From NCBI GenBank assembly GCA_022705325.1, contig JAKJER010000042.1:1-53487 (forward strand): a stretch of DNA of 53,487 bases. The letters run 5' to 3'. Below, one piece after another: positions 8,234 to 17,100 of the stretch. A program made the translations under genes and the position numbers. The notes under the pieces were generated by a model. The model worked only from the letters and a program-made list of their open reading frames with translations, was not told where the DNA came from and did no database searches. This DNA is from Planctomycetota bacterium. GTDB lineage: Bacteria > Planctomycetota > Phycisphaerae > SM23-33. How positions within the stretch are numbered: the stretch's first letter is position 1; each line of letters begins with the position of its first letter.

Positions 8234-8458
8234 CTATGCCGACTGGGCTCGGGCCGTCGGCGGGGGGTACTGCTGGATGCTCAACGCCCGCGTCACCAGT
8301 TCGCGGTTCATCTCCGTTGAGTTGAGCCCGGCCAGGCGGCACGCGTCGGTGTGGTCGATCCGGTTATCGGCGTACAACTGGACGGCCAGGGCGATCCGCA
8401 ACTCCGCCGCGTTAGCCTGTGCACGCACCACGATGTCTTCCGGCACGTCGATACGCAT
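8234..8458 (-). CDS. UPF0175-type small protein (possible orphan antitoxin)
   Basis: A 74-residue protein. The segment LRIALAVQLYADNRIDHTDACRLAGLNSTEMNRELVTRAL fits the UPF0175 pattern: an Ala-rich helix with ALYxxG-like spacing, then a helix-turn-helix-like AxxLAGL. UPF0175 proteins are predicted DNA-binding antitoxins often followed by a PIN-type toxin (DUF3368). Here no toxin gene lies downstream: it is convergent with phoU, and upstream DNA holds an unrelated gene on the other strand. It may be an orphan. The family call is from motif recognition only. Confidence 0.6.
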   Translation of the reverse strand: MRIDVPEDIVVRAQANAAELRIALAVQLYADNRIDHTDACRLAGLNSTEMNRELVTRALSIQQYPPPTARAQSA

Positions 8459-8686
8459 GTGAGCGAGTCCTGGGTCGAACGTGTCTCTGCCTGGCAGATC
8501 CCGATGCTCTCAGTATCGACAAACACCCGGTACCACTGAGGGAAAACCCGCAGATATTCTCAGGATTCGCGAAAGCCCTTTGCGGACGTCGGTCCGCACT
8601 TCGCGGGTCCTGGTCCCGCCACGCCCTTGCGGGCCGGTCAATGTCTTGTTTCCCCATGCGTTCATACCTGCACAGGAGAACGACCC

Positions 8687-10765
8687 ATGAACCTCAGGCT
8701 CGTCGTCGTGCTGTGCGCCCTGGCCCCTCTGGCTGCCCCCCTCCGCGCGGCCGCTCCGCTGGGCCGACCGGACCTGGACGCCCTGCTCAAGAAGGCTCCC
8801 AAACTCGAAACCGAGGACCTCTGCGAGCCCGTCCGCTCCATCCGCGAGGGGATGCTCCTGCGGGCGCCCAACCCGGACACCAACACGTGGGACCTCATCC
8901 AGATCTACTTCCCCAGGTACGGCGGGCCCAACACCATCGTTATCATCGATCCAGGCAGCGGCCGGGTCAAACAGGTCCAGACCGAGCGCGGCTGGAACTT
9001 CCACCTCTGTCCGTCGGTGGTGGCGCCCAACGGCAAGCTGTTCATCTCCATCCTGGACGGGCGGCTGAGGCAGAAGATCTGCCTCTACGACCCCGCGACC
9101 AACGAGCTGAAAATCGACGCGGTGAAAATGCCCGAGGACCTGCTGGGCGAGACCCACCCGCTGGTGCTCGGGACCGACGGCAAACTCTACGCGATCGGCC
9201 AGCACCCGTCCAAGGCGGCGGCCGCCGCGCAGATCGACCCCGACACGTTGGCCGTCACGTTCTATGGGCCCATCGGCCCCAGCCACGCGCCCAGCGCGTG
9301 CTGGGGCTACTCCGGCGCCGCCGACGGGCGCTACGTCTACGTTGCCAGCGGCAAGGTGCCGTGGCACCTCGTCGCCTACGACCGCAAGACGGGCAAGAGC
9401 GAAACGCTCGCGACCACGGGCACGGTCGGCGGAATGGTCAGCGTGGGCCAGGGGCGCGACGGCTGTACGGCGAAGGTCTCCGGCATCGTGGGCCCCTCAG
9501 GGGAACGGCAGGAGTACTGGCTGCACGAGGGCAAGGCGATCCCCGTCAGCGACCGCAACGTCCCGCCCTGGCCCGTCCGCGAGCCCGGCCCGCCGCCCAC
9601 GCCGGGCGTCGAAGTCAACACGAGTCGCGCCGTGCCGGACCTGGAGGGCTTCGCCGAGATATGGGTCCGCCCCGCCCAGCCGGGCCGGCCGCGCAACGAG
9701 CCCGCCGACGCCGCCCCCGAGCAACTCGGCTGGAAGCGCTTCCGCTTCCAGGTGCCCCTGCATCCGCACTCGATCTACCGCCTGGTCGAGATGCCCGACG
9801 GGCGGCTGCTCGGGACGGCCGGGTCGTATGAGGGCAACTTCGTCTTCGACCCCAAGACCGCCCAGGGCAAACACCTGGGCAAAATCGGCCTCAGCCACTA
9901 CGCCACCGCATTCAGCGGGCCCAAGGTGTACATGAGCGGCTATCCGAGTTCGCCCCTCTACGCGTACGACCCGGCCCAGCCGTGGACGGCTGGCACGGTC
10001 GCCGGCCACCGCGTCATCGAAGACGGCGACGGGCGGGCCAACCCGCGACGCCTCCTGTACATGGGCGCGAAGGAACTGGCCGGCACGCACAAGATGTACG
10101 CCGCCGTCACAGCCGCCGGCGGCAAGGTCTTCTTCGGCGGGCAGTGGGTCCGCGACGGCTCGTGCGGCGGGCTGGCCTGGTACGACCCCGCCACCGGCCA
10201 GGCCGGCGGGCTCTGGAAACCGCTGAGCGCCCTCCAGGTCACGCACATGGCAGCCGCCGACGAGGGCCGGCTCATCGTCGTCTCCACGCGCCGCGTCGAG
10301 GACACCGTCCTGAAGAAGCCCAAGCCCGAGCAGGGCGCCCTGCTGGTCTTCGAGGTCGCCAAGGGCGACTTCGTCCACAAGCTCGAGCCGGTCAAGCTCG
10401 CCAAGGGCACAGGTCCCATCGTCTGCCCCGGCGGCAGCCGCATCGTCGGCTGGGCCCCAAACGGCGACAACGCCGACGAGAGCGTCCTCTACCTCGCCGA
10501 CGCCAGAGAGGGCAAGCTCCTGGCGACGCGCACGTTGGGCTATCCGCTGCCGGTCGCGATCGGCTCGAACCAGCAGGAGAACTGGGACTTCCGCCTCGGC
10601 CCGGACGGCAAGGTCTGGACCTTCCTCAACAACGTCCTGATCGCCATCGACCCGGCCACGCTGGATATCGCCCCCATCGGCCGGCTCGACAAGCCGGGCT
10701 GCCTTGCCCTCGCCGCCGGCAGGATCTACCTCGGCGGCACGACGGCGGTGAGAAGGGTGAAATGA
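8687..10765 (+). CDS. Secreted beta-propeller protein of unknown function
   Basis: A 692-residue exported protein. The start ATG at 8687 has AGGAGA upstream and a clear signal peptide (MNLRLVVVLCALAPLAAPLRA). The rest is built of repeating blades with motifs such as GPNTIVIIDPGSG, NGKLFISILDG, DGRYVYVASG, PDGRLLGTAGSYEGNFVFDPKT and DGKVWTFLNNVLIAIDPAT, the spacing expected for a seven- or eight-bladed WD40/PQQ-like propeller. No heme motif or metal site is evident. Planctomycetes carry many such proteins, often near polysaccharide-degradation genes. Here the neighbours give no substrate clue. Confidence 0.7.
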   Translation: MNLRLVVVLCALAPLAAPLRAAAPLGRPDLDALLKKAPKLETEDLCEPVRSIREGMLLRAPNPDTNTWDLIQIYFPRYGGPNTIVIIDPGSGRVKQVQTERGWNFHLCPSVVAPNGKLFISILDGRLRQKICLYDPATNELKIDAVKMPEDLLGETHPLVLGTDGKLYAIGQHPSKAAAAAQIDPDTLAVTFYGPIGPSHAPSACWGYSGAADGRYVYVASGKVPWHLVAYDRKTGKSETLATTGTVGGMVSVGQGRDGCTAKVSGIVGPSGERQEYWLHEGKAIPVSDRNVPPWPVREPGPPPTPGVEVNTSRAVPDLEGFAEIWVRPAQPGRPRNEPADAAPEQLGWKRFRFQVPLHPHSIYRLVEMPDGRLLGTAGSYEGNFVFDPKTAQGKHLGKIGLSHYATAFSGPKVYMSGYPSSPLYAYDPAQPWTAGTVAGHRVIEDGDGRANPRRLLYMGAKELAGTHKMYAAVTAAGGKVFFGGQWVRDGSCGGLAWYDPATGQAGGLWKPLSALQVTHMAAADEGRLIVVSTRRVEDTVLKKPKPEQGALLVFEVAKGDFVHKLEPVKLAKGTGPIVCPGGSRIVGWAPNGDNADESVLYLADAREGKLLATRTLGYPLPVAIGSNQQENWDFRLGPDGKVWTFLNNVLIAIDPATLDIAPIGRLDKPGCLALAAGRIYLGGTTAVRRVK

Positions 10766-10833
10766 TAGAGAACGGCAACCTCACGTCCGAACGGTGTCGT
10801 GTCAGGCAATGCAAGAACGAAGGAATGTGAGCG

Positions 10834-11940
10834 ATGGCGACCTCCTCGCCTTTCATGTCAGAGATCCTGAACGCGAAGAACATCTGGATTCTACTCGGAT
10901 GCGTGACCTTGACGGGTCTTGCCGTAATGGCGCTGTGGGCACGAAGGAAGATGCAGCGGTGGCGCTCTCTGCCTTTTCATGACCGAACAGACTCTTCGCT
11001 CTTCTTGTCCTACAAGAGCGACGATGCCGGGCTCGTCAGATTCATCGCCGAACAGATGACTGCCCAGGGAATTGACGTGTGGTTCAACGAGTACAGGATA
11101 TTGCTGTCGGGCTGGGAGGGAGAATTCGAGGACGACCTCAAAGCAGGTGTTTCCCGGACTCGCAGAGCCGTATTCTTCACCAATGCCAAGTGGGCTCAAT
11201 CAGCCTGGTGTGTCAACGCCGAAGCAGGGCAACTGCTCTCGCGGCTGGGCAAGGATGACTGCCTGGAAGTCCGCATTCCTCCGCACCCGAGCCCCCACGA
11301 AAAGGTGCCGGCACTTGCCATGCTGCCGCACATCTCCACCGATGATCCCGACAGATGGACGCTGTTGGCCCAGGTCTTCCACGCGCTGGGATGTCCCGAT
11401 CTCCAGACTTCGCCGCGCCCATGCTCGCCACGCCCTCTCCGAGGTCGCGTGAATGGTATTCCCTACGAACTGGACATGGCAGGGTGGACGGCGTACGGAG
11501 GCGCGCATGTGTCGATGGGCGACTTGGTGTTGCCGCGTCTGACACAGATCGATAGGGGCACTCGGATGTCCGTTAACGTGATAGTGGGCAAGCGAGGAAG
11601 CGAACGACAGGACGTGAACGACTTGGACGACCGCCGAGTATTTCAGAATCTCCGGGGCTTGGCACGGAGCTACTTTCAGGGCAATCCGCTGGCAGGTGAT
11701 TGTGTCGGCGTCCATCTGGTTCTTCAGTCCGGGCTCAGCCACGGTGCCTTTACCTACTGGGGGAAATTCGCATGGTGCAGGAAGTACTCGATCATTCTTG
11801 CCGCGAAGGACGGGGGTGCGGATGTGGAATTCCACTTTACTTGCTCCGTCTATGGCCCCTTTTCTGAATTCTGCAGAGTCGCCTGGCACTTTGATGACCT
11901 CGTGGCGTCCCTTCGTTATGGGGCTTGGTCGACCGATTGA
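10834..11940 (+). CDS. Membrane-anchored TIR-domain protein
   Basis: A 368-residue protein with an N-terminal transmembrane anchor (~17-35), a TIR domain (~53-165) and a C-terminal domain of ~190 residues I do not recognise. TIR landmarks are SLFLSYKSDD, DVWFNEYRILLSGWEGEFEDDL (read in two parts) and FFTNAKWAQSAWCVNAEAGQLL. Bacterial TIR domains commonly cleave or cyclise NAD in anti-phage signalling, and their catalytic Glu follows a WC motif. Here the nearest Glu (130) is five residues after the Trp, one more than usual, so activity is uncertain. Base composition is visibly less G+C-rich than its neighbours, suggesting acquisition. It faces a minus-strand nucleotidyltransferase pair. The C-terminal part may be a sensor. 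Confidence 0.75.
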   Translation: MATSSPFMSEILNAKNIWILLGCVTLTGLAVMALWARRKMQRWRSLPFHDRTDSSLFLSYKSDDAGLVRFIAEQMTAQGIDVWFNEYRILLSGWEGEFEDDLKAGVSRTRRAVFFTNAKWAQSAWCVNAEAGQLLSRLGKDDCLEVRIPPHPSPHEKVPALAMLPHISTDDPDRWTLLAQVFHALGCPDLQTSPRPCSPRPLRGRVNGIPYELDMAGWTAYGGAHVSMGDLVLPRLTQIDRGTRMSVNVIVGKRGSERQDVNDLDDRRVFQNLRGLARSYFQGNPLAGDCVGVHLVLQSGLSHGAFTYWGKFAWCRKYSIILAAKDGGADVEFHFTCSVYGPFSEFCRVAWHFDDLVASLRYGAWSTD

Positions 11941-11993
11941 CCCTATCGCTGCGCGCGGCCGTTCGCGAGGCGGGGGCTGCCACAGGCGGGGAA

Positions 11994-12437
11994 CTACGGA
12001 AGCTGTTCCAGGTCGTTGAGGTCCTTGTGCCTGCCTGCGGCGCGCTTGTTCGCCTTGAGGTCGTCGAGGGCGATGACGTTGACCGGGATGCCGTCGATCT
12101 CCGCCCGGACGCGGCCCGCATAGCAGGGGGCGAAATCCACCCCGGAGATGGCGGTGATGATCTCCAGCCGCACGGGCGGCACGCCCATTCGGACGATTCT
12201 GTCAGGATCGGTAAAGAGATTGGCCGGAACGTTCTCTTGGCTGAATCCGAATTCCACCAGCGCCTGGCGGACACGTTCGGCGTTCTCCGGACTGACCGCG
12301 ATCCAGACGTCCAAGTCGCCCGTGGGGCGCGAGTAGCCGTGAAAACCAACCGCGTATCCGCCCACGAGCAGATACTCAACGCGGCGGGAATTCAGCAACT
12401 TCAAGAACTCTTTGAAGTCGGGTGGTAAGCGGATCAT
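11994..12437 (-). CDS. Nucleotidyltransferase-fold protein (AbiEii/DUF6036-like)
   Basis: A 147-residue protein of the polymerase-beta-type nucleotidyltransferase superfamily. The active-site pattern is LLVGGYAVGFHG followed by TGDLDVWI, giving the GG and DxD elements. A later VRLEIITAISGVDF may supply the third acidic residue. The C-terminal ALDDLKANKRAAGRHKDLNDLE is typical of the AbiEii/MNT-like branch used in toxin-antitoxin and phage-defence modules. It overlaps the end of the upstream small gene by 62 bp in another frame, so expression is probably coupled. Whether it acts as toxin, antitoxin or tRNA-modifying enzyme cannot be told from sequence. Confidence 0.75.
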   Translation of the reverse strand: MIRLPPDFKEFLKLLNSRRVEYLLVGGYAVGFHGYSRPTGDLDVWIAVSPENAERVRQALVEFGFSQENVPANLFTDPDRIVRMGVPPVRLEIITAISGVDFAPCYAGRVRAEIDGIPVNVIALDDLKANKRAAGRHKDLNDLEQLP

Positions 12438-12609
12438 AGCCGTAGGCGATCTGCCGCATGATCTCGATGGCTTCGATTCGTTCGTCGACCGTCTTGCTCA
12501 GCCAATACGCCTTCTCGTCGGAGGGGTCTGTTGTCCGGGCCACCGTGACGACGGAACGGTCCACCTTCGGGAAGGTGGAGTGGGCCGGGCTTGGGTCGCT
12601 GCTGTTCAT
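12376..12609 (-). CDS. Small partner protein encoded upstream of the nucleotidyltransferase
   Basis: A 77-residue protein with a core DEKAYWLSKTVDERIEAIE and MRQIAYGYDPLTTRLQRVLE. I recognise this as a short conserved protein repeatedly found just before AbiEii/DUF6036-type nucleotidyltransferase genes, without an assigned function. The start ATG (12609) lies only 4-9 bases after a perfect TATAAT (minus strand, at about 12613-12618), and there is no purine-rich ribosome site between, so the mRNA may be leaderless or nearly so. The 3' end overlaps the nucleotidyltransferase start. I infer a two-gene operon. Confidence 0.6.
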   Translation of the reverse strand: MNSSDPSPAHSTFPKVDRSVVTVARTTDPSDEKAYWLSKTVDERIEAIEIMRQIAYGYDPLTTRLQRVLEVAEFPPR

Positions 12610-12751
12610 TCCCTGTATTATACTCCAGGCTGTCTCCGGCGGAAACTGTTGCGTCCGCCGTCGCGACGCGCTATTCTGCGCTGTGGAACGACCGGTTCGT
12701 CGTTCATGGACAGAGTTCGAGCAAGTCTGCGAAACCATGAGGAGATCGATC

Positions 12752-13264
12752 ATGTCGAAGTGGATCGCTATGGCGGCAGTGTTGGGCGTGCTGGCGGTGG
12801 CGCCGGCGGCGATGGCGGCGGAGGAGACGGCTGATGGTCTGAAGACGACCGTGCAGGCCATCGTGGACGCCGCCAAGGCCGGCAAGGGCGAGGAGGTTCA
12901 GAAGCTCACCGAAGCCCTCTTCCTGCCGGATGCGGGCAAGTTCTTCACCGAGGTCTTCGGCGAGGAGTTGGGCAAGAAGCTGGCCGACGAGTACGCCAAG
13001 CTGCCGAAGGCGGAACTGGCCAAGCTGTTCGAGAAGGTCGCCAAGGACGGGCGGACGAACGTGACGGCCTGGAAGATCGCCGGCGCCGACGACGAGAACG
13101 CCACCGGGCTGCAGAAGGAGGCGATCAAGGCGATGAAGAAGCCGGTGGCCCTCTACAGCGTCCGCATGGCCGAGCCGGGCAAGACCAGCGGCATGACGCT
13201 GTGGTCGTTCGTGTACGCCGACGGCGCGTTCCGGATCGCGGGCAAGATGCGGGCGGTGAGATAG
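12752..13264 (+). CDS. Small secreted protein, function unknown
   Basis: A 170-residue exported protein. The start ATG at 12752 follows GGAG at eight bases, and the signal peptide is MSKWIAMAAVLGVLAVAPA with an AMAAEE cleavage region. The mature part is Lys/Glu-rich and helical (TTVQAIVDAAKAGKGEEVQK, then LGKKLADEYAKLPKAELAKL) with a C-terminal beta segment ending LWSFVYADGAFRIAGKMRAV, reminiscent of small-molecule-binding NTF2-like or cystatin-like tails. I do not recognise the family. An in-frame ATG at 12737 is the alternative start. Confidence 0.65.
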   Translation: MSKWIAMAAVLGVLAVAPAAMAAEETADGLKTTVQAIVDAAKAGKGEEVQKLTEALFLPDAGKFFTEVFGEELGKKLADEYAKLPKAELAKLFEKVAKDGRTNVTAWKIAGADDENATGLQKEAIKAMKKPVALYSVRMAEPGKTSGMTLWSFVYADGAFRIAGKMRAVR

Positions 13265-13288
13265 CCGCGGGCGTGAGCGGTTGAGCCT

Positions 13289-13344
13289 GCCGAACGGCGA
13301 GCCCTGATCGGCTTCAGACGCTGTCGAAGGGCTTGCCGTTCGGC
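13289..13344. repeat. Large inverted repeat / hairpin
   Basis: GCCGAACGGCGAGCCC (13289-13304) is complementary to GGGCTTGCCGTTCGGC (13329-13344) over 16 positions, with one G-T pair and a 24-base loop. It sits 25 bp after the stop of the secreted protein and 40 bp before the glutamine amidotransferase. It could terminate transcription in both directions or be a dispersed palindromic repeat. No T-run is present. Confidence 0.6.
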
Positions 13345-13384
13345 GGCGAAGGTTGCGGACTGGGCATAGGGGGCGTCGCCGCGT

Positions 13385-14041
13385 ATGAATCAGAGTCTTC
13401 CCGACATCCTGCTGATCGACAACACGCCCAGGCGCGGGGGAAAGGTCCACCCGCGGATCCGGCTGATGGAGGAAATCCTGATCGCCTGTCCCGCGGTCGT
13501 GAGGACGATCCACTACCGGGACGTCGGCCCGGCCAGCGCGGACGGGGCGGCCGCGATCGTGCTGTCGGGTTCCGCGCACAACATGTCGGAGCCGCCCACT
13601 CGCGAGGCCATGCGCTCCGTTGTCGAACTGGTGAGAGATACCAGGCTGCCCGTGCTGGGGATCTGTTTCGGCTTTCACCTGCTCCTTCACGCGTACGGGT
13701 GCGAGATTAGGCGGAATCCGCAGTCAGGCGAATTCCGCTACCCCGACGGCCTGGTCAAGGACATCCACGTCACGCGCGGCGGGGGGATCATGGCGGCGGG
13801 GCGGCACCCGGTCAACGTGGCCCACCGGGATTACGTGCGCCCGGACGATCCGGCCCTGGCGGGGCGGTTCGTGGTCCACGCGGTCAGCCGCGACGGCGAG
13901 ATCGAGTATCTCCAGTACGCCAGCCACGTGGAACGCCCGATCCACGCGGTGCAGTTTCACCCCGAGGCGTTCGCCCAGGCCCCGGACGAGGTCAAGCGCA
14001 CGGGCGTGGCCGTCCTGCATGGATTCGTCGCGGCTTGTTGA
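13385..14041 (+). CDS. Class I glutamine amidotransferase-like protein
   Basis: A 218-residue protein with the GATase-1 fold. The nucleophile elbow is GICFGFHLL (Cys94) and the partner pair is VQFHPEAF (His192, Glu194), completing a Cys-His-Glu triad. An oxyanion-side motif IVLSGSAHNMSEPP lies near residue 60. Free-standing members of this type hydrolyse glutamine or gamma-glutamyl compounds, or act as amidotransferase subunits for partners encoded elsewhere. The acceptor is unknown. No synthetase partner gene is adjacent. Start ATG at 13385 has no clear ribosome site. Confidence 0.8.
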   Translation: MNQSLPDILLIDNTPRRGGKVHPRIRLMEEILIACPAVVRTIHYRDVGPASADGAAAIVLSGSAHNMSEPPTREAMRSVVELVRDTRLPVLGICFGFHLLLHAYGCEIRRNPQSGEFRYPDGLVKDIHVTRGGGIMAAGRHPVNVAHRDYVRPDDPALAGRFVVHAVSRDGEIEYLQYASHVERPIHAVQFHPEAFAQAPDEVKRTGVAVLHGFVAAC

Positions 14042-14142
14042 ACGTCTCGACGGGGGGTATAGTCAGAGCGATCTGGCCCGTCAACGGAGCCGGGCCTGTC
14101 TGCACAGGACGTTTCGACCGTTCCACCTGGCGGGAGGGCCGC

Positions 14143-17100
14143 ATGCGACGCATACTGGCTGTCATCTTGACTGCTGGGGCTGTCTTGCCTGGCCTCGCTC
14201 GGGCCAGCGGCCAGGGCCGCGACCTGTTCTCCTGCGATTTCAACCAGCCTGCGGCGAAGGAGTGGAAGTTCGTCGGCGGTCAGTGGGCGGTCCAGGACGG
14301 ATGCCTTAAGAGCGACCGGGGGCCGGGCGACCCGAACAAGGCCATCCTGGTCCTGGGCCCGGCGGAGGCGGTGTCGGCCGACGTTCTCCTCACCGCGAAA
14401 ATCCGCATCGACGCCTGGCGGGAGGGCGACTGGGCGCGGGCGGGGATCGGCCTGTGCGCGGACGCCGCAAGCGGGCGCGGGCTCAACCTCCTGTTCCACA
14501 AGGGCCGGCTGAACCTCATGCGGGACTTCATCGCCTGGGGGCCGGGTTGCGACTTCGAGGTCCATCCCGGCCGGTGGTATTGGATGAAGCTGCTCAAGAC
14601 GTCCCAGGGATTGTCAGGGAAGGCCTGGCTGGAGGGCGAAAGCGAGCCGGCCGACTGGCAGGTGACCTGGGACGAGATCGACCCCGGCGTGAAGGGGTAT
14701 CCGGCGCTGGTGGGCGGGTCGGGCGGCGCGGGCAGCGACGTTGCCCGCGTGTCGTTCAGCCGCTGCGAGCTGCAACGCGTGCTGCCGTCGGACCCGCTGG
14801 CCTGGCGGGCCACGCGGCAGGAGGCGAGTCTGCGATCGCTGCGTCTGGCGGTGGAAGACCTGGTTCGCACCTTCGCGGGGCGCTACGCCCGCGGGCGGGA
14901 GTATCTCGCCCGCATCGAGGAACTGGAGAAGGCCTTCGTGGCCGCCCGGCCGGCTGCGGGCCAGGCGGGCGACTCCGGCCGCCTGGATGCGCTGGCGGCG
15001 GCGGTGGAGGCGCTGCGGGCGGAGGCCCTGCTGGCCAACCCGCTGCTGGACTTCGACAAGCTCCTGCTGGTCAAGCGCCGCGACGCGCGGACGATGAAGG
15101 TCCGCCCGCAGGTTCGCGGGGAGGCGGCCTCCTTCTACGGCAACGACGCCATCGGCTTCCTGAACGGCCTGCCGATCAACTTCCAGGGCAACAGCTACCT
15201 GCGAGAGCTGCCGTTCGACAACGAGATCGCCGTCCTCTCCCCCGTGCGACCCGGCGGGAAGCTCACGAGACTGTACCGTCCCGAGCGCGACGTGTACGTG
15301 GGCAACCTGAACCTGCACTTCGACGCGGACAGGCTGATGTTCTCCTCCGTGGGCAGCCACGATCGCTGGCAGGTCTTCGAGATCGGCGCCGACGGACGCG
15401 GGCTCCGCCAGGTCACGCCCGGCCTGGAGAACGACGTCGACAACTACGACAGTTGCTACCTGCCCGACGGGCGGGTCCTCTTTGCCTCGTCGGCGTGCTT
15501 TCAGTCCGTGCCGTGCGAGCGCCGGCTGGACGAGGTGGCCAACTTCTGCGTGATGAACGCCGACGGCACGGGCATTCGCCGGCTGTGCTTCGACCAGGAC
15601 CACAACTTCTGCCCCACGCTGCTGGCCGACGGGCGGGTCCTCTACACGCGATGGGAGTACACGGACATCGCCCACGCCTTCAGCGCCCGGCTGATGACGA
15701 TGAATCCCGACGGCACGCTCCAGCGGGCCCACTACGCCAGCAGCAGCCACTGGCCCAACCGGATCTTCTACGCCCGGGCCATTCCCGGCCGGCCGAACAT
15801 GTTCGTCGGCATCGTCACCGGGCATCACGGCACGGCCCGCGCGGGCGAGTTGGTCCTGTTCGACGTCGCCCTGGGCCGCACGCAGGCCGATGGCGTCGTC
15901 CAGCGGATCCCAGGTTGGGGCAGGAAGGTCCAGCCGAAGATGGTCGACAACCTGGTGGACCGCTCCTGGCCGAAGTTCCTCCACCCGCACCCGCTCAGCG
16001 ACAAGTACTTCCTGGTCTCCTGCCAGCCGGCGGCGGGCTCGCGCTGGGGCATCTACCTGGTGGACGTGTTCGACAACAGCGTCCTGCTCTGCGAGGAGGA
16101 CGGCTGCGTGCTGTTCGAGCCCGTGCCCCTTCGCTCGGCGCCGCGCCCGCCGGTGATCCCCGACCGCGTGAACCTGGCCTCGCGGAAGGCGAGCGTCTAC
16201 CTCAGCGACATCTACGCGGGCGAAGGGCTGCGCGGCGTGCCGCGGGGCACGGTGACGAAGCTGCGACTCTTCACGTACCACTTCAACTTCTTCGGGACCT
16301 CGGGCATCGAGGACTACATCGGCATGGACGGCCCGTGGGACGTCAGGCGGGTGCTGGGGACCGTGCCGGTGGCCGAGGACGGCTCGGCGTGGTTCGAAGT
16401 GCCGGCCAACATGCCCATCGCCGTCCAGCCCCTGGACGCCGAGGGCAAGGCCCTGCAACTCATGCGGAGCTGGTTCACGGCCATGCCCGGCGAGGCCGTC
16501 TCGTGCGTCGGGTGCCACGAGAGCGTCAACAGCGGCCCGCCCAGCCGTCCGACTGTCGCCCTGGCCGGCGGGCCGGCGCAGATCCAGCCGTGGCGGGGGC
16601 CGGCGCGGGGCTTCTCGTGGGACCGCGAGGTCCAGCCGGTGCTCGACAAGTATTGCGTCGGCTGCCACAACGGCTGGGCGGCCTCCTCGGGCGGCGCCGA
16701 GCCGGACCTGCGCCAGGCCGCGGCGAGATCGCTGCCGCTGTCGCCGGCGCCGTTCCCGCCTTCCTTCTACGCACTCCGCCGGTTCGTCCGCAGCCCGGGG
16801 CTCGAAGGCGACCCGCAACTGCTCCCCGTCGCCGACTACCACGCCGACGCCAACCCGCTGGTCCAGATGCTCCGCAAGGGACACCGAGGCGTGCAACTGA
16901 ACGAAGAGGCCTGGGACCGCATCGTGACCTGGCTGGACATGAACGCCCCGGCCTACGGCACGTGGATGGAAGTGCCCACGGTCAGCGGGAACCCGAAGGT
17001 CCGCGCCTGCCGCGACCGCCGCATGGACCTGGTGCGGCGCTACGGCGGAATCGCGGAGGACTACGAAGCGATCCCGGACACCCCTCGGCCGGACGTCACG

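Noticed and set aside
10834..12609. TIR gene and nucleotidyltransferase pair as one operon-type defence system
   Set aside because: They are convergent with separate starts. Neighbourhood alone does not show that they work together.
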